A DNA stretch of 64,000 bases from Erigeron canadensis (GCF_010389155.1 NC_057767.1:4509765-4573764); one strand, 5' to 3'. Counted from the stretch's first letter, positions 14,450-26,709 are shown. Notes: generated by a model from the sequence alone, not told the origin. Translations and numbers: made by a program.

Positions 14450-15490
14450 TGCTACACAATTAACTTCTCTCTTCTGCAAGAAACGTGTAATTAAATTTCC
14501 GAAATGGCGAAATACTAACAATACATGAATAAAATCAACTAGAACTTTCATTATACTTCGGCATGATCAAATAAAAAGGACCAAACTTGGAAAAAGAACT
14601 AAGAAGTTTAATTTCCTGCTTACATTGGCTTTCCATTTTCAGCTGATCAATGTTGAAGGTTTTGTATTTTAAATATATCCAATGAACATTTTTATACAAA
14701 ATCCATAATTTCAAAACTGAAGTGCTCTATCTATTAAATTTGGGTGATGTTTCAAGTTGTACCAACTCTTTATTCTTTATAATTGCAAAGAAAGATGTTT
14801 TTATTTGAAAAAAGTATAGCAAAAACATCGGCTTTTTTATATGATGAACGTTTTCATCCAAAATCCACAAAGTGAAAACTAATAGGGTACTTGTTTGGAT
14901 TGTTCTCATTTTTTAAAGCTTAAGATCATGACATAAAAAACTAATTAGCTAAAAAATTATAACCTAATCCAAACACCCCTAAATCAAAAACTGTTCTTTT
15001 TATCAAATTTCGGCGAGTATTCAATCTTCACAACTTCATTATTATTCTTTATATCTGCCAAAAAAAAAACAGGTTCTTATAAAGGTAAAAACTTTTTTAT
15101 TATAAATAATAATCAGTCTATTTGTATGCAAAGAAAACGTTTTTCTTTAATCAAAATCCGTAAAATTGCATCAAAAATTGTTTAATGATGCACAAATAAT
15201 AATCTTTTTTTTTCTAAGGGATTGTCAGGTTTTTCACAAATTAAAAACTTTTCACAAACATGCATGTAAGATAAATTCACATACAGTAAATCAGTAAAAT
15301 TCATATCATCATCACTAATATAAACCTATTGAATTGTATTAATTGAAAGTAACATATACTGTAATAAATAATATATGTATAATTCAATAGAGGATGAAAA
15401 AAATAATACCTAGTAACTGGGGTTTGTTAATCGAAAGTGAAGTGATGATTGAAAACCCTGCTACACATACAGGTTATACACAAGTGTGTA

Positions 15491-16650
15491 TGTGTTACTT
15501 TTTATACGAAAATTGTGAGGGGTAAAATTGTCATTTTGTTCAACGGAAGAAAAGGGAATTTCCCAACTTCTTTTACTTGTTTTTTGTGAGGTTTCTTTAG
15601 AAATGAAACGACCCAAAAGAATTACCAACAATTTTGATAATATGTTTTCTTATGTTTAATGTAGTAGACTCACCAGCATTTTTCTGAGTTTAAGGAAAAT
15701 GTTTCCGCAATATTTAGATATAAATATAAATATATATATATATAGAGAAAGAATGAAAGATGAAACCATACTAATTTTTTGATAGAACATTGCTACTGAA
15801 AATAATACCTCTAATTTGTAATTACTACTTTGTTGCTCTTTTCATCATGTTTTATTAAAAGGAAAAAGTGAATGACGATTGAAGGGTTCCTTTGAAAACT
15901 CCTCTTTAAGGTTTTGAATAATTCTCGCTATGTATAATCCTTTAAAAAAGAAAATGGATCAAGATTTTAAAAGTATAAGCATTTTTTCATTGTCCCTAAT
16001 ATACCTTTAATTACTCTTTTCACCACTTTTCACATTTCTCTTTTTCTAATCTTAATCGTGCGTCTATCTATCTCTAAAACATATTTTAAATCCTAAACCT
16101 AAAACATACATCTTCCTTCAGCCTCTACTCTCCCTCTCTCTCTTGCTAGCTACGCCACCATCACCAACACCAATCGCGGCCACCCTCAATCACCACCTTC
16201 GGTTGGTTCCAACCCACCGTCCATCACCACTTTCACTTGAACCCAATCCACCATTTTTGAATCCGTTGAATTTTGAAGCGGATATAATTCTTTTGTATTT
16301 GAGCAATCCATAAAATACATTTTTGTTTTTTTCTTCTTTTTCTAATAGTATTTCTTAATTCCAGAGAATGTCATAAAGAAACAACACTTATTTTGAAGCT
16401 TTTTGGATAAATTCTTGTTTTTGATTTATTTTTTTTTTCAACTAAGGATCTTATAATTTCCGAGGTTTTTTTTGTTCTATTTTTATTTTTCTTTATATAT
16501 TATTTTGTTCAATATTTTCATATGTACTTTCAAATATTTTATAAAGATGTTGGGTTATCATCATCCATTGTTGTTAAAAATCAATATTTCTTGTGTTAGG
16601 ATCACATGGAATGGGAAACAATGATTCACATGTTTCGTTTAACATTTTAT
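15491..16650. other. Intergenic, divergent promoters of eEF1B and SKP1-like
   Basis: AT-rich spacer between two divergently transcribed genes. It contains a (TA)n run near 15730 and a C-rich tract at about 16100-16250 with CCACCATCACCAACACC-type repeats, which looks like non-coding or captured low-complexity DNA. No gene recognised. Confidence 0.45.
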
Positions 16651-16652
16651 AA

Positions 16653-17039
16653 ATGTTCGTTTACCTTATAGGTTGGTTTATAATCACTTTTATATGCAAA
16701 TTTGATTGTTGGGTTGTTCTTGATCATATAAGAGATTCTGATTATAGACGTTTCTTTGTCGTTAAGAGGAAGAAAGAATTAGAAAAACTTATTAGTTTTG
16801 AGCATTACCGAGATTTCATCAAGCAGAATATCGATGTTTCTTTTGGTTTGATGATAGTATTTCAAATTATTTATTTCAAAAAATTGATCCTCGTCTTTAA
16901 ATTATTGACTTCAAAATCTGATAAATCTCAAACAATCTTTACATTACATATTTTAATTTTAATAAAAATAAAAATTTACCTTTTTGTAAATATACAATGT
17001 TTATATTTAATAAACATATATTTAACTCAACTTAAATAA
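16653..17039 (+). other. Unassigned open frame (128 codons), doubtful
   Basis: An open frame just before the SKP1-like gene. It begins with hydrophobic residues and includes the charged phrase RRFFVVKRKKELEKLISFEH, but then passes into AT-driven I/L/K/Y-rich sequence. No family was recognised. It may be an old gene fragment or chance. It lies in the promoter region of the SKP1-like gene. Confidence 0.12.
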
Positions 17040-17172
17040 GGTAACTATATACTTTTAATACAAATACAAACACCGTCATATATCCATTTAAAATACCGAA
17101 CCCCACGATCAACCAAATCATCGAATAAATTTTCTTCTTTCTTTTCGTTAACAAAAATCATAACCTATTATT

Positions 17173-18498
17173 ATGGCATCTGAAAACAAATCGTCGACGA
17201 TTATTCTCAAAAGTTCCGACGGCGAGACCTTCGAGGTCGACGAGGCCGTCGCTCTCGAGTCGCAAACCATAAAGCATATGATCGAGGATCAATGCGCCGA
17301 TACCGCCATCCCTTTGCCGAACGTCACAAGTAAGATCTTGTCGAAAGTTATCGAGTATTGTAAAAAGCACGTTGAACACAAAGCTGACGATGACAAGCCT
17401 GCTGAAGACGATTTGAAATCTTTTGATGCTGAGTTCGTTAAAGTCGAACAGGGCACTCTCTTTGACCTCATCTTGGTATAATTCTATATCTCCTTTTAAT
17501 TATTTTTTTATTTTACTTTATCTGATTCGAATACTTATTTTTCTTTATTTTGGGGATAATTCTAGGGTTTCTGTTTTTCTAGATAGTTTTTTGTCTGTCT
17601 GTATATATATATACATACTGTATATCTGTATCCTTTTAATTATTTTTTTTTATTTTAATTTATATGATTCAAAAACTTATTTTTGTTTATTTTGGGGATA
17701 ATTCTAGGTTTTTTTTTCAGATATATATTTGTGTGTCTGTATATGTGTTATATATACTGTATGTATCTATATCTATTGATTATATGTTTGATAATATTTA
17801 TAGTATTTTGTAAAATTATTGTAGAATATATCTTTTGATAGATTTATGTGTAATTTAGTTTGTATATATTCAACAATTGTTTCGAGTTTGATCTGTATTT
17901 GGATTATGATATATTTACTATGTAATTTGATTTTTTTTTCTCAAAACTGAGAATTACAAGTTTTTGATCGGTTCACGGTAGATTTTAGTATAGCTGATTT
18001 AAGTTAGTAAGAGACTGCAGGTTTTTTGTTCAGTACACGGAATTTGACCTATAAGTCGGTTCACAGAACTGGACATGTAATCAACGTTTATTGTTTGGCG
18101 GTTATCTTTTTGTAATTCATACTCGTATTACTGCCATCTGTCTTGATAAGGAATATATTTAAAGTTATTTTCTTAAAGAGACACTGAGTTGGAAATTACC
18201 TAAGATTGGTCCACTTTCTAATGATTTTTAGTTGCCTTTGGTTACATAATTACTGCTATTTTATTTTTGTTTTTGCTTGAAAGTTTAAGAAAGTCGTAGT
18301 TACTGATCAATGCTATTGTTTCAGGCTGCTAATTATCTGAACATTAAGAGCTTGCTGGACTTGACCTGTCAAACAGTAGCCGACATGATAAAAGGCAAGA
18401 GCCCCGAGGATATCCGCAAGCAGTTCAACATCAAGAACGATTTCACCCCCGAAGAGGAAGAGGAGGTTCGCCGTGAGAATGCCTGGGCTTTTGAATAA
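17173..18498 (+). CDS. SKP1-like protein (SCF ubiquitin-ligase adaptor)
   Basis: Bridges cullin 1 to F-box proteins in SCF ubiquitin ligases (nucleus and cytosol). Two exons, 17173-17475 and 18325-18498, with one 849-base phase-0 intron (TTG|GTATAA, TTTCAG|GCT); 158 aa, the normal length. Seen: the BTB/POZ-type N-terminus ([20 protein letters not shown], then [20 protein letters not shown]), the [20 protein letters not shown] helix across the splice junction, and the F-box-binding C-terminus [20 protein letters not shown] ending in NAWAFE (most plant SKP1s have NQWAFE). The single intron position is the one seen across plant SKP1 genes. Start ATG is the first in the frame and gives [10 protein letters not shown]. 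Confidence 0.96.
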
Positions 18499-20026
18499 AC
18501 TTAAGGTCTCAATAATTAGGATAGTGTAAAGCACGACTTCTCGTTTTTAATTTAGGAAATCAAGTACTATTTTATATTCTCATGCTATTTTGGGTGTTAT
18601 GTGTCTTGATGTTTGGAATCGGAGCTATTGTTGAACTTATTTTTCAATGGTTTTAATGGCAACCCTTCAGACTTATTTTCTTATTTCACCAAAAGCTATA
18701 TGATCTTTTTGCGATTGTATATCTTGTGTTGCCTATCACCTTTTTATTAGAAACATCAGTGGTAGTCTAAACAGAGCTAGTTTGCTGTCAAAACTGGCTT
18801 GTACTTGTAGCAATATGATTTTTCGTTGTGGCCTCGACTCCTAGTTCAAATGTTTTACTGTTTTTGGTTGAACTTTGATACTAAGCATGGTCTCACCGGA
18901 TTTTACACAATCCACGCCTAAACAAGTGCCCGAGAATGAGTCAAATGCTTCTGTTTGCTTTATATGTTACCTGGTTCTGTATTGAAGTCCCACAACAGTT
19001 GACACCAAGAAAATAATCTTTCTTCAATCTCCTCTTTTGTGACAAAAAAGAAAGAAACGGAAAGAGGATTTGGGCTGAAGGGACTGAGAGCCAAGGTGAG
19101 CAGAGTGGCGTTTCCGATAAAGCCACAGAGACCTTTTGAGAAACCTCAAGCCACAACTCGGTTTGTTTCAAAAACCACTTCTTGGTTCAAGGTTTTTCTA
19201 AATTGTTTTCTTACTTAAAAGGAAAATAACAATAGAAACAAGGTGGTTTAGACTCGGATCAAGGGTTCAAGCATAGTTTTATTCAATTCAGTTTTAATTG
19301 GTTGTGAGCCTGATTGAGCTAGATCCCGATCATTATTGAATTGCTACATTTTGCGTTTTAATAGTTGTTTATATTTCTTAAACTGTAAATAATATTTATT
19401 AGTCATGTCATTTCTATCCTAAGTTCATGTTTATTTAGATTTGATCTTTATAGACCTGTTTTATGTAATGGGTCTTGGACATTTTGACGTAGTCTGATCA
19501 AGGGGTTCCGGAAATAAACCTGTCTCTTCTTTTAGACTTCTTTTCTATAATTGTACCTCTGCCCGAAAACAGGAATCTTGTAAGCAGGTTCATGGCTAAG
19601 TTCTGTAAGATTTTGGTATAGAATTAACGAGTAGAACTATAACATTTATTAAAAATACTGCAAAATAAAGGCACATGGAATTTTCAGCGAGTTCAACTGA
19701 AACCTCTCAACGTCGTGTAGTTGTGCCCATCCTATGCTTGTAATACTTGAATTTCCCCAACTTTGTATGTGTTTATTTAAGCTTTCTGCCTGAGCTCAAA
19801 TCTGAGTCATAAGTTTACCCCATTATTTATCTTTTCCATGGTTTAAATCAGTTGCTCCAGATTGGTTTATATACCTTGATATTTCTATATATATGCATGA
19901 TTTTGATCCTAACTGACGCTTTCATTTAGTTTGTCGTTGAAACAGTTTGAAAAGTTTCCGCAAGGGTATGTTGAATTAGGCCTAATTTAGTTTAAGCTAA
20001 ATTAGTTGACTTTGTAATGGGGATAG
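18499..20026. other. Intergenic, includes a dispersed duplicated segment
   Basis: SKP1 3' flank followed by AT-rich DNA. The only structured part is about 19075-19350, which is repeated at 23095-23385. No intact coding region seen. Confidence 0.5.
19075..19350. repeat. Dispersed repeat copy 1
   Basis: Shares with 23095-23385, in the same orientation, the phrases GGGACTGAGAGCCAAGGTGA, CTCGGTTTGTTTCAAAAACC, ACTTCTTGGTTCA and CCCGATCATTATTGAATT in the same order. On the minus strand both copies can encode NQEVVFETNR, so they may be remnants of one TE-encoded or captured exon. Family unknown. Confidence 0.6.
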
Positions 20027-20142
20027 ATGATGGAGAACTCTGAGTTCTCTAACCTAGATATGTTTTTTGGTTCAAATGTTGGTGATGGTCTAAGTAGTGG
20101 TTCCATGAATAGTTTCTCTAATGAAATCTTCAATGACACACA
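20027..20142 (+). pseudogene. Possible orphan coding fragment
   Basis: An open stretch rich in S, N, F and G (FFGSNVGDGLSSGSMNSFS) ends where a SINE-like repeat begins. A second coding-like piece with VMPHDLGVDVCDFEDQCL sits at about 20760-21012 and ends at a good donor (AAGAGAAG|GTAAGC). Together they resemble exons of one gene interrupted by the SINE, but the family was not recognised. Confidence 0.25.
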
Positions 20143-20261
20143 AGGTTGTTGCATACTCACACGTGCAACCCACCCGGACCGGATTCCTCACAAACTCATA
20201 CATGTTACTATGTCCATACCAAGATTTTATCTCTAACTAGTGATGATGACAAGACTCCAAC

Positions 20262-20600
20262 TGGTGGCAACGGCAACGGCAACGGTACCCAATTCCGGCA
20301 AAGCCGGGGTACGGGGTGGTATGATGTAGACAGACCTTACCTCTACTCAAAGGTAGAGAGGCTGCTTCCAGATCCACCAAGGTGGAAGGACCTCCGGCCC
20401 AAGAATGATAAAAAAATATGGTTAGATCCACCGGAGTGGGACCTTTAACCCGAAGGGAATAATCTCAATCTCAAACTCTCAATCTCAAAAACCCTGATCT
20501 CAATCTCAAAAACGCTCAGTCTCCGATCTAAGGATCCAGGAAAAAGAGCCGTTGGGGAAGGAGAGAGCAGAGGGTAGAGAGGGAGAGTAGAGAGAGAAAC
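20262..20600 (-). mobile_element. SINE-like element, copy 1
   Basis: On the minus strand it reads GGAAGCAGCCTCTCTACC, then AGGTAAGGTCTGTCTACATC, then a GCCGTTGCCGTTGCC tail. The GGTAAGGTYTGTCTACAT core with a TTG-like 3' tail is the hallmark of a widespread angiosperm SINE 3' end. A homologous copy in the same orientation is at 25537-25870, including a shared 5' part with GGTGGATCTAACC and CCTGGATC. Confidence 0.6.
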
Positions 20601-20759
20601 CCGGAAATAGGCAAGAAACAATCTTCAGGGAATAGGGAAGCTGTGAAAAGTACCGTGAAAAGAAGAAAACGCGTACTGCTTCACTAGAAGATGAAGTGGT
20701 TAAATTTAGAGCAATGAACTAACTACTAATGAAGATAAGTCAAAGTCAAGTGGGGCTGG

Positions 20760-21012
20760 AATCAGAAGTTGGGAAACTTATGCACTTGCTGGTGGAAATT
20801 TCCTAATCAGAATCAACTAACGCTTAACCAGAACCTAGTTATGCAGAGCACGTCAGTCATGCCCCATGATTTGGGTGTCGATGTCTGTGACTTTGAGGAT
20901 CAGTGTCTAAGAAACATAGGTTTAATGCTCAGTGAGTGTGGAGAATGTAAGCCTAACAATGATATTGCAGCCTTGCAGGTGTCAATTCATGTACTGGACC
21001 CAAAAGAGAAGG
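20760..21012 (+). pseudogene. Possible orphan coding fragment, second piece
   Basis: Reads about 80 codons with LGVDVCDFEDQCLRNIGLML and SECGECKPNNDIAALQVS, ending exactly at AAGAGAAG|GTAAGC. Codon use looks more gene-like than its flanks. No family was recognised; no start or downstream partner exon was found. Confidence 0.25.
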
Positions 21013-21514
21013 TAAGCTGTATTTCATTTTGGACAATTAAGCTAAGTTCTTAGAGAATTGATGTTAATTCGTTTGGTTTATAGATTAGACTAACTACTTT
21101 TCACCTTTACATGTGTCTTGATCTCCTTTCCGATTAACATCTAGATGAATTGCATACTAGCTGCACCATTGGCCCTTATTAGTGTTAAGTTACAATTTGC
21201 TGGATCACTATATATTGTGCACCTATTTTGCATTTTCTTGCTATTTCAGTTGAGTTTTTCTATTTATAAAGCCTGGAATAATGTTTGTTTCATTTCAATA
21301 ATCTGGTTCAGCTGGTCTAATATGTGACCAAAACATGCTAATACATTCTGTAACATATGCTAATATGTGACCTATGAGTTTTTTTTTTCCCTAAACATTC
21401 AATCAAAACTTTTATTGATGGAAAGAAAACTAGCAAGATGCTAGTGAATACAAGAAGAGAAAAAGAACACAACTAAATATAGCAACATAAATAATACGAG
21501 TATCATACAACACC

Positions 21515-21755
21515 ATTGGGGTGTTAGCCCAGTGGTCAGGGAGTTTTCTACAAAGTGGTTTCCTCTAGAGGGGTCTGAGGTTCGAATCATGGCACATGCA
21601 AATGTGGTGAGGGGGCCTTAGCAATGCTATACTCATCTAACACATGGGGAGCAAACCCTTTAAGGCATTGCCAGGAGACGAATCGACGTGGACGCATCCG
21701 CATGGGGGGTGTTAGCCATTTGTCAGTTGCTGTCTTAGAAAAGAAAAAAAAATCT
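21515..21755 (+). mobile_element. tRNA-derived SINE
   Basis: The head has an internal Pol III promoter: box A TTAGCCCAGTGG at 21524-21535 and box B GGTTCGAATCA at 21579-21589, at tRNA-like spacing. The body continues with GTGGTGAGGGGGCCTTAGC and ends in an A-rich tail near 21740-21755. It cannot fold as a functional tRNA because the arms outside the two boxes do not pair. Confidence 0.75.
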
Positions 21756-22054
21756 TACACATAAGAAAAAGCATATTTTTTTAGTTATCTATAAACAATC
21801 TCATTTGAAAAAAAGATAATTATCATTGAACTAAAAACATAATAAAATGTATATAAACATCTTTACATTCATTCATATATGAAATAAAAAAGTAAATATT
21901 AATGATTATGATTGATGATTAATCTTTCAATGTAATTTTGGAAACTAATCTCTACCAAGGGCTGATATATGTCCCTTCATTTGCAACAAAAAAACAAATA
22001 TGTATGTTTTTTTTACGAGTGAATTTTACCGACGCGCATTAGGCTCAAACCCGA

Positions 22055-22165
22055 GACTAGGAATGGCAAAGGGTCGGGTTCGGGGCGGGTAGTGTCAAAC
22101 CCGAACCCGATAAGGAATATACGACCCGATACCCATCGGGTACCTTATCGGGGACCCCGTCGGGG
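22055..22165. mobile_element. hAT-type end fragment (GGGTCGGGT repeats)
   Basis: Starts TAGGAATGGCAAAGGGTCGGGT and is followed by inverted GACCCGATACCCATCGGGTA. The TAGnnATGGCAA-ACGGGT layout is typical of plant hAT terminal regions. Only one end was identified. Confidence 0.4.
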
Positions 22166-22344
22166 GTAAAATAATGCCCCAAAACGACAAGGTGAAAGAC
22201 AATCCTTTAAAGTTATAAAGCATTTCACAATTCAACATGTATTGATGTAACAAAGAATTGGCAAGTCCAAATGTACTCGATTTGTGGACATAATCTCAAG
22301 AAGTTATAAAGCATCACTCAAGATCTAGTGTCTTTTTCGTTGCT

Positions 22345-22536
22345 TCATAAACCATATATGTGATGCTTGCTGCTTTTTAAAAGATTTGGAAAAAGTCCTA
22401 TGTAAAAACCCGGTTCTGCTTCATTTCTATAAGTTCTCATGAAGACGTCTGTCATCCCTTTGTATGCAGTACTTCTTTCAGCTTGAAGTGCTAGCATCCT
22501 GAAATGCATAACTCCATGCATCATCATGACAGCCAT
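22345..22536 (-). pseudogene. Mitochondrial carrier (SLC25) fragment
   Basis: The minus strand reads QAERSTAYKGMTDVFMRTYR and then GFYIGLFPNLLK, the phrase that closes a repeat of mitochondrial solute carriers (family form YKGMxDVFxRTxxxEGxxGFYxGLxPNLLK). The continuation that should follow (VVPSASITYxVYE) is replaced by an unrelated SSKHHIYGL and a stop. No other carrier exons lie nearby. A dead, single-exon fragment. Confidence 0.5.
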
Positions 22537-24240
22537 GAAGCAACAATAATAATTTAAAACATTCTATAGGATTCATACGGATTTCAGTGTTTCAAGATCC
22601 TGGAAAACGACAATCAAGGATGCGATCAACGATTAGAGGGGGCAAAAAGGGTAAAAATTCAAACAGGTCATACCAAGGTCAGATTGTTGAACACTTTTTG
22701 TCCATATTGATACCTACTACATGTGCTAAGCTAAAAATATAACATAACCAATTCAAAACATTGTGTGCAATATAAAGACTTTTACTGTTCCTCTTTTATA
22801 AGTTGCTCAAGTAGACTAAGTGATAAAGAAGCGCTCAAGTTAGTTGATAGAACATGTGGAAAGAAGAAGGCTATCGGCAGAAATTTGTAGAGCACAAAAC
22901 CTCTGAAATCATTTTGTTAAAAAGATCAGAGTGTTACTGTAATAAGGAAGTATTTGTAATCATACTGGACAAACTAATTATTTGTATCAACAAAAAAAAA
23001 CCAAACCTAATCTTTTGTGCAGAAAATGTTTCAGGTTGTTTGTACAATTCCTATATCTCGATCTTCTCATTTTTGACTGATTTGAAAAAAAAAGCAAAGA
23101 AGGGACTGAGAGCCAAGGTGATGTTCCTGGTAGAGCCACGGCCCACGGAGACTTTCTGCAGAATCTCGAGCCACAAAACTCGGTTTGTTTCAAAAACCAC
23201 TTCTTGGTTCAGGTTTCTAAATTCAGTCTTATTTTGTTTAGGTCTAGAATCAGATATAAAGCTAAACTTCAAAGAAAATAACATTAGAAACAACATAGTT
23301 TTAAATACGGGTCAAGCATAGTTTTGTTTGGTCCACAGTTTTAATTTTGGTACTATCTGATTGAGCTACAACCCGATCATTATTGAATTTGTCATTTCAA
23401 GTTTAATTATGTACAATTATATGCACAAATTCGTCATAATTTTATACACCTGAAGAAATATTACGAGTAAAAAGTTTATCTTCATCTGCTGTTGCTGCTA
23501 CTATCACTGCTACCCCTCCTTCCTCTCTTATCTAAATAGTACCACCATCTTTTCTATCTGTTTCTGTCTTTACCCCTCTTTAGCTATCATGCATCTCTCT
23601 AGCTAATGTGAAAAATAAACTAAGATGGATAGTAGATATATATTCCTGCAAAGCTTTATTTCTTGTTGAGTTTTAGATTTAAAAATATTTTCTTTTACCA
23701 TATGCTCTTTTAGTATACCAACCATTTAGATTCCTATAAAGCAACATGAATCATTTACGTGTATTAATTGGGTGGTGAACTAAACATTTTTTTCTCTAGC
23801 TAGGTTTCACTCTTATTATTACTTCATACGTACATTTTGTGTTTCTAATAACTTTCAGGTCGACGATATCTCTTCTCAAATTCGTGTATAGGTGTTTGCG
23901 GTTTGTTGTTGGTGGTGGGTGGTGTTTGACCGGAACTCGTACACATTCTCTTTCTCCGGCCATCTTCCTTGATCAGTAGTGTATACTGTATAGATGTGGA
24001 TTTTAAGAGTTTTGGTGGTGGTTATTGGTCATTAGTGTTGTAGATTCAATTGAGGGAGGTTCTAGGCGATGCTGGTCAAGGTTCTTGACCAGCAGGCTCT
24101 ATGGTGGTCGAGGCAAGTGGCCGGCGGTGGTGATCAACGAGTACGTACTTGACATAATTAACCTAGGTTGGATGTAACACCTGTTTTTTCTTTTTTTTTT
24201 TTTTAATCTTGTTCAATAGCTTGTAATTAGTAGATGAATA
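22537..24240. other. Intergenic, second copy of the dispersed repeat; otherwise nothing
   Basis: Contains the repeat partner at 23095-23385. The rest is AT-rich DNA with pyrimidine tracts around 23490-23600 and no recognisable gene. Confidence 0.5.
23095..23385. repeat. Dispersed repeat copy 2
   Basis: Homologous to 19075-19350 (same phrases in the same order). It retains a longer minus-strand frame (NQEVVFETNRVLWLEILQKV), suggesting the shared segment was once coding. Confidence 0.6.
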
Positions 24241-24249
24241 AGAAGAAAC

Positions 24250-24480
24250 TAGATGGTTACCCGCGTAATGCGGCGTGAGGACTAAGTAGCGCCGGTGCCG
24301 GCAGTGAAGACGGGTGATGTTGGTGGCGGTGACAACAGTAGGTAGCAATGTGGTTATTAATGTAAAATTAATTGATTTAATAGAGGTGATATAAAAATAA
24401 TTAATTTTATTAAAGCTATTATAGGTTTATTATGTGAAGATGTTTAAATTAGTGAATACTAGAGAAGGATAATTTAGATA
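24250..24480 (-). mobile_element. Helitron 3' end (minus orientation)
   Basis: On the minus strand a short hairpin CCGC-ATTA-CGCGG is followed by GTAACCATCTAG and then T, the form of a Helitron 3' terminus (hairpin, about 10 bases, CTAG, inserted before T). The 5' end was not located, so the far limit is a guess. Confidence 0.45.
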
Positions 24481-25536
24481 TTTCAAAAGTTAAAAGTTTA
24501 AAAATGGGGAGGGGTGATTTGCTTTAGGGTAGGGGGAGAGCTTCCCCACTCCTCCCCTCCCTTTTCCGATTTTGCTTCTCCTCCTCTCCCCTCCCCTAAT
24601 GCTAGGAATGTCTCACCATCCCTCTCCTCCTCACCCTTTCTATTTAATTTATTTTTTTCTATTTTCTTAAATAAAAACTATTTTTTCATTTAACAAAAAT
24701 AAAACTAAATATGATGATAATAATAGTATATAACTTAAAAGTGTGCTACCATGATTGCGTATAAAGTTTTTAACTAAAAAAAGATTGTTGTCATCCACTC
24801 CTTACCTTATCTTCTTTCTCACTTCCTTGTTTTTACTCCTTGCCTTTAATCTTACATTTCTAACCCCTTCTCACAACTAACATATCACGTATTCAGCTTC
24901 ATTCATGATTTCATTCATCTATCTACTTCTATATAACATATATGTACACTGTATCTCTTTCCTTTCAACAACCATCACCATAAACAATGGCGGCAGCAAC
25001 AGATAGAAAATAAAGAAAAGAAACAGAAACACACAGGGGGAAGAAAAAGATAGAAGGAAAAAACAAAGGCAAAAAAAAAAGGTTTTTTTTTTAATCAATC
25101 ATTGGTAACGGTTAAAAAGGTGGAGATAGACCCGGGGACGACGCTCTCCAGTCCACTCACCACCCAACCGGTACCGGTAGCACGGGGCGGTGTTCCCTCC
25201 AGTACCGGACTGGTACCTAATTGGTGCCCGCTCCACTCCGTCCACTCTTAAAGGGATTATAGAAATGTAAGATGGTGAAATTGTGAGAAGGGGAAAAAAA
25301 CAAAGATGTGAAAAGTTTTTGTAAAAACAAAAATATTGAAAGTTGTGTGATGCGAAAAAAATCTGTTGTATCTAAGGACGACCTTAATTGTAAAATATAA
25401 TAATATAATAATAATAAGCAAGTACCATAACTACAAACATGAAACAATAAAGTTGTATTCCAAAACCTTAAGCCCACAATTCCACATAATCTTAATGGAG
25501 AAAAAATTACCTAACTCAACCTGTTCACATACGATA
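24480..25536. other. Intergenic, low-complexity and repeat debris
   Basis: Includes a CCCCTCC-rich tract (24540-24640) and a GC-richer island (25120-25240) with ACCGGTACCGG-type inverted words that looks like a MITE end. No gene seen. Confidence 0.4.
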
Positions 25537-25870
25537 ATGACAACGATACCCAGTCCCGGCATACGCCAGGGTACAAGGGAGGTATGATGTAGACAGACCT
25601 TACCCCTACACAACGGTAGAGAGGTTGCTTCCAGATCCACCGAAGTGGAAGGGACCTCCGGCCCAAAGAGTGTAAAAAAAGGGTTAGATCCACCGAAGTG
25701 TAAGCTTTAACCGAATGGAAATAATCTCGATCTTAAACTCTCAATCTCACAAACTCGATCTGGACCTCGAAATCATAGGCTCAATCTCCGATCCAAGATC
25801 CAGGAGAAAGAGCCGTTAGAGGTGAGATAGCAGAGAGTGGAGAGAGAGAGAGAGATAAGAGAGAGAAAGT
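25537..25870 (-). mobile_element. SINE-like element, copy 2
   Basis: Minus strand: GGAAGCAACCTCTCTACCG, GGGGTAAGGTCTGTCTACAT, and a TATCGTTGTCATTATCG tail. It matches 20262-20600 along its whole length. The 5' side ends in a GA-repeat near 25845-25865. Confidence 0.6.
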
Positions 25871-25937
25871 GTTGAAAACTATAGTTTTCTTTGTTTTTAT
25901 TGTGTAAATGTTACGACTTTGTTTTTATGGAAAATGA

Positions 25938-26101
25938 TAAATTTTCCTAACCGAATAGTCTAATAATTCACCTAACACATTAAGAAGGTGACATGTGGTA
26001 TCCACTAATTCCCTTTCCTAATCTTGCCCCCTGATTTTTCACATGTCATCATCTCAAAATTAGGAAGATTATTAGGCTATTTGGTTAGGAGGATTAATCA
26101 T
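25938..26101. mobile_element. Foldback MITE
   Basis: The left arm TTTCCTAACCGAATAGTCTA and the inverse of the right arm, CTCCTAACCAAATAGCCTAA, match over about 55 bases, down to GACATGTG near the centre. A 160-base inverted repeat with no coding content. Confidence 0.6.
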
Positions 26102-26709
26102 TTCTTTTCTTTTTTTTTTATATCTCCCCTTCTCACTTTCAGTGTCTCTATCTTTGTATAATCTCATCTCTTTATATAATTTTGATCAAAATTTTTTTAT
26201 GTAAACAAAAATTCAGCTACAGATAGTTTTTTCAAAAAAATTTTAACGATATAGATAAAGAGCCATCAAAATCATCCAAGCTCAACATTATATACCACCA
26301 CCGGCCAACAGCCAACATCCTTATATTTCCTATCGATGAAACAACATGCCACATCACTTCACCATCACGACATTTACATGGAGACCACCGCTTCCCTTCA
26401 TAGCCATGGGCTAATAAGATTGAACCGCCGAAATTGAGCGCGCAGGGGCTTTTTCTCTTTTCGGGCCACATGTGACCACCACCGTCGAAAAGTGTTAATC
26501 ACTCCCTACGGATGCATGTATACTGGTTTTTGTTTCATCTACTAAATGCGGTTAGATTTTAAATTAGTTTATATGAACCAAAATTATTTTAAATTAGTTT
26601 ATATGTACAAAAATCTAACTAGCAAGGTTGGAGGTTTTTTTATAAAAAATCTTAAATAAAAACTGAAAGCATCGTCTTTACACCGTCGTGGTAGGGTTAA
26701 AGCTATTCA

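Noticed and set aside
21515..21590. tRNA gene
   Set aside because: Boxes A and B are present, but acceptor and anticodon arms do not pair, and the body continues as a SINE with an A-rich tail.
22854..23321. 155-codon plus-strand frame
   Set aside because: It spans AT-rich DNA and the dispersed repeat, shows no domain, and its repeat part is better explained by the duplicated segment.
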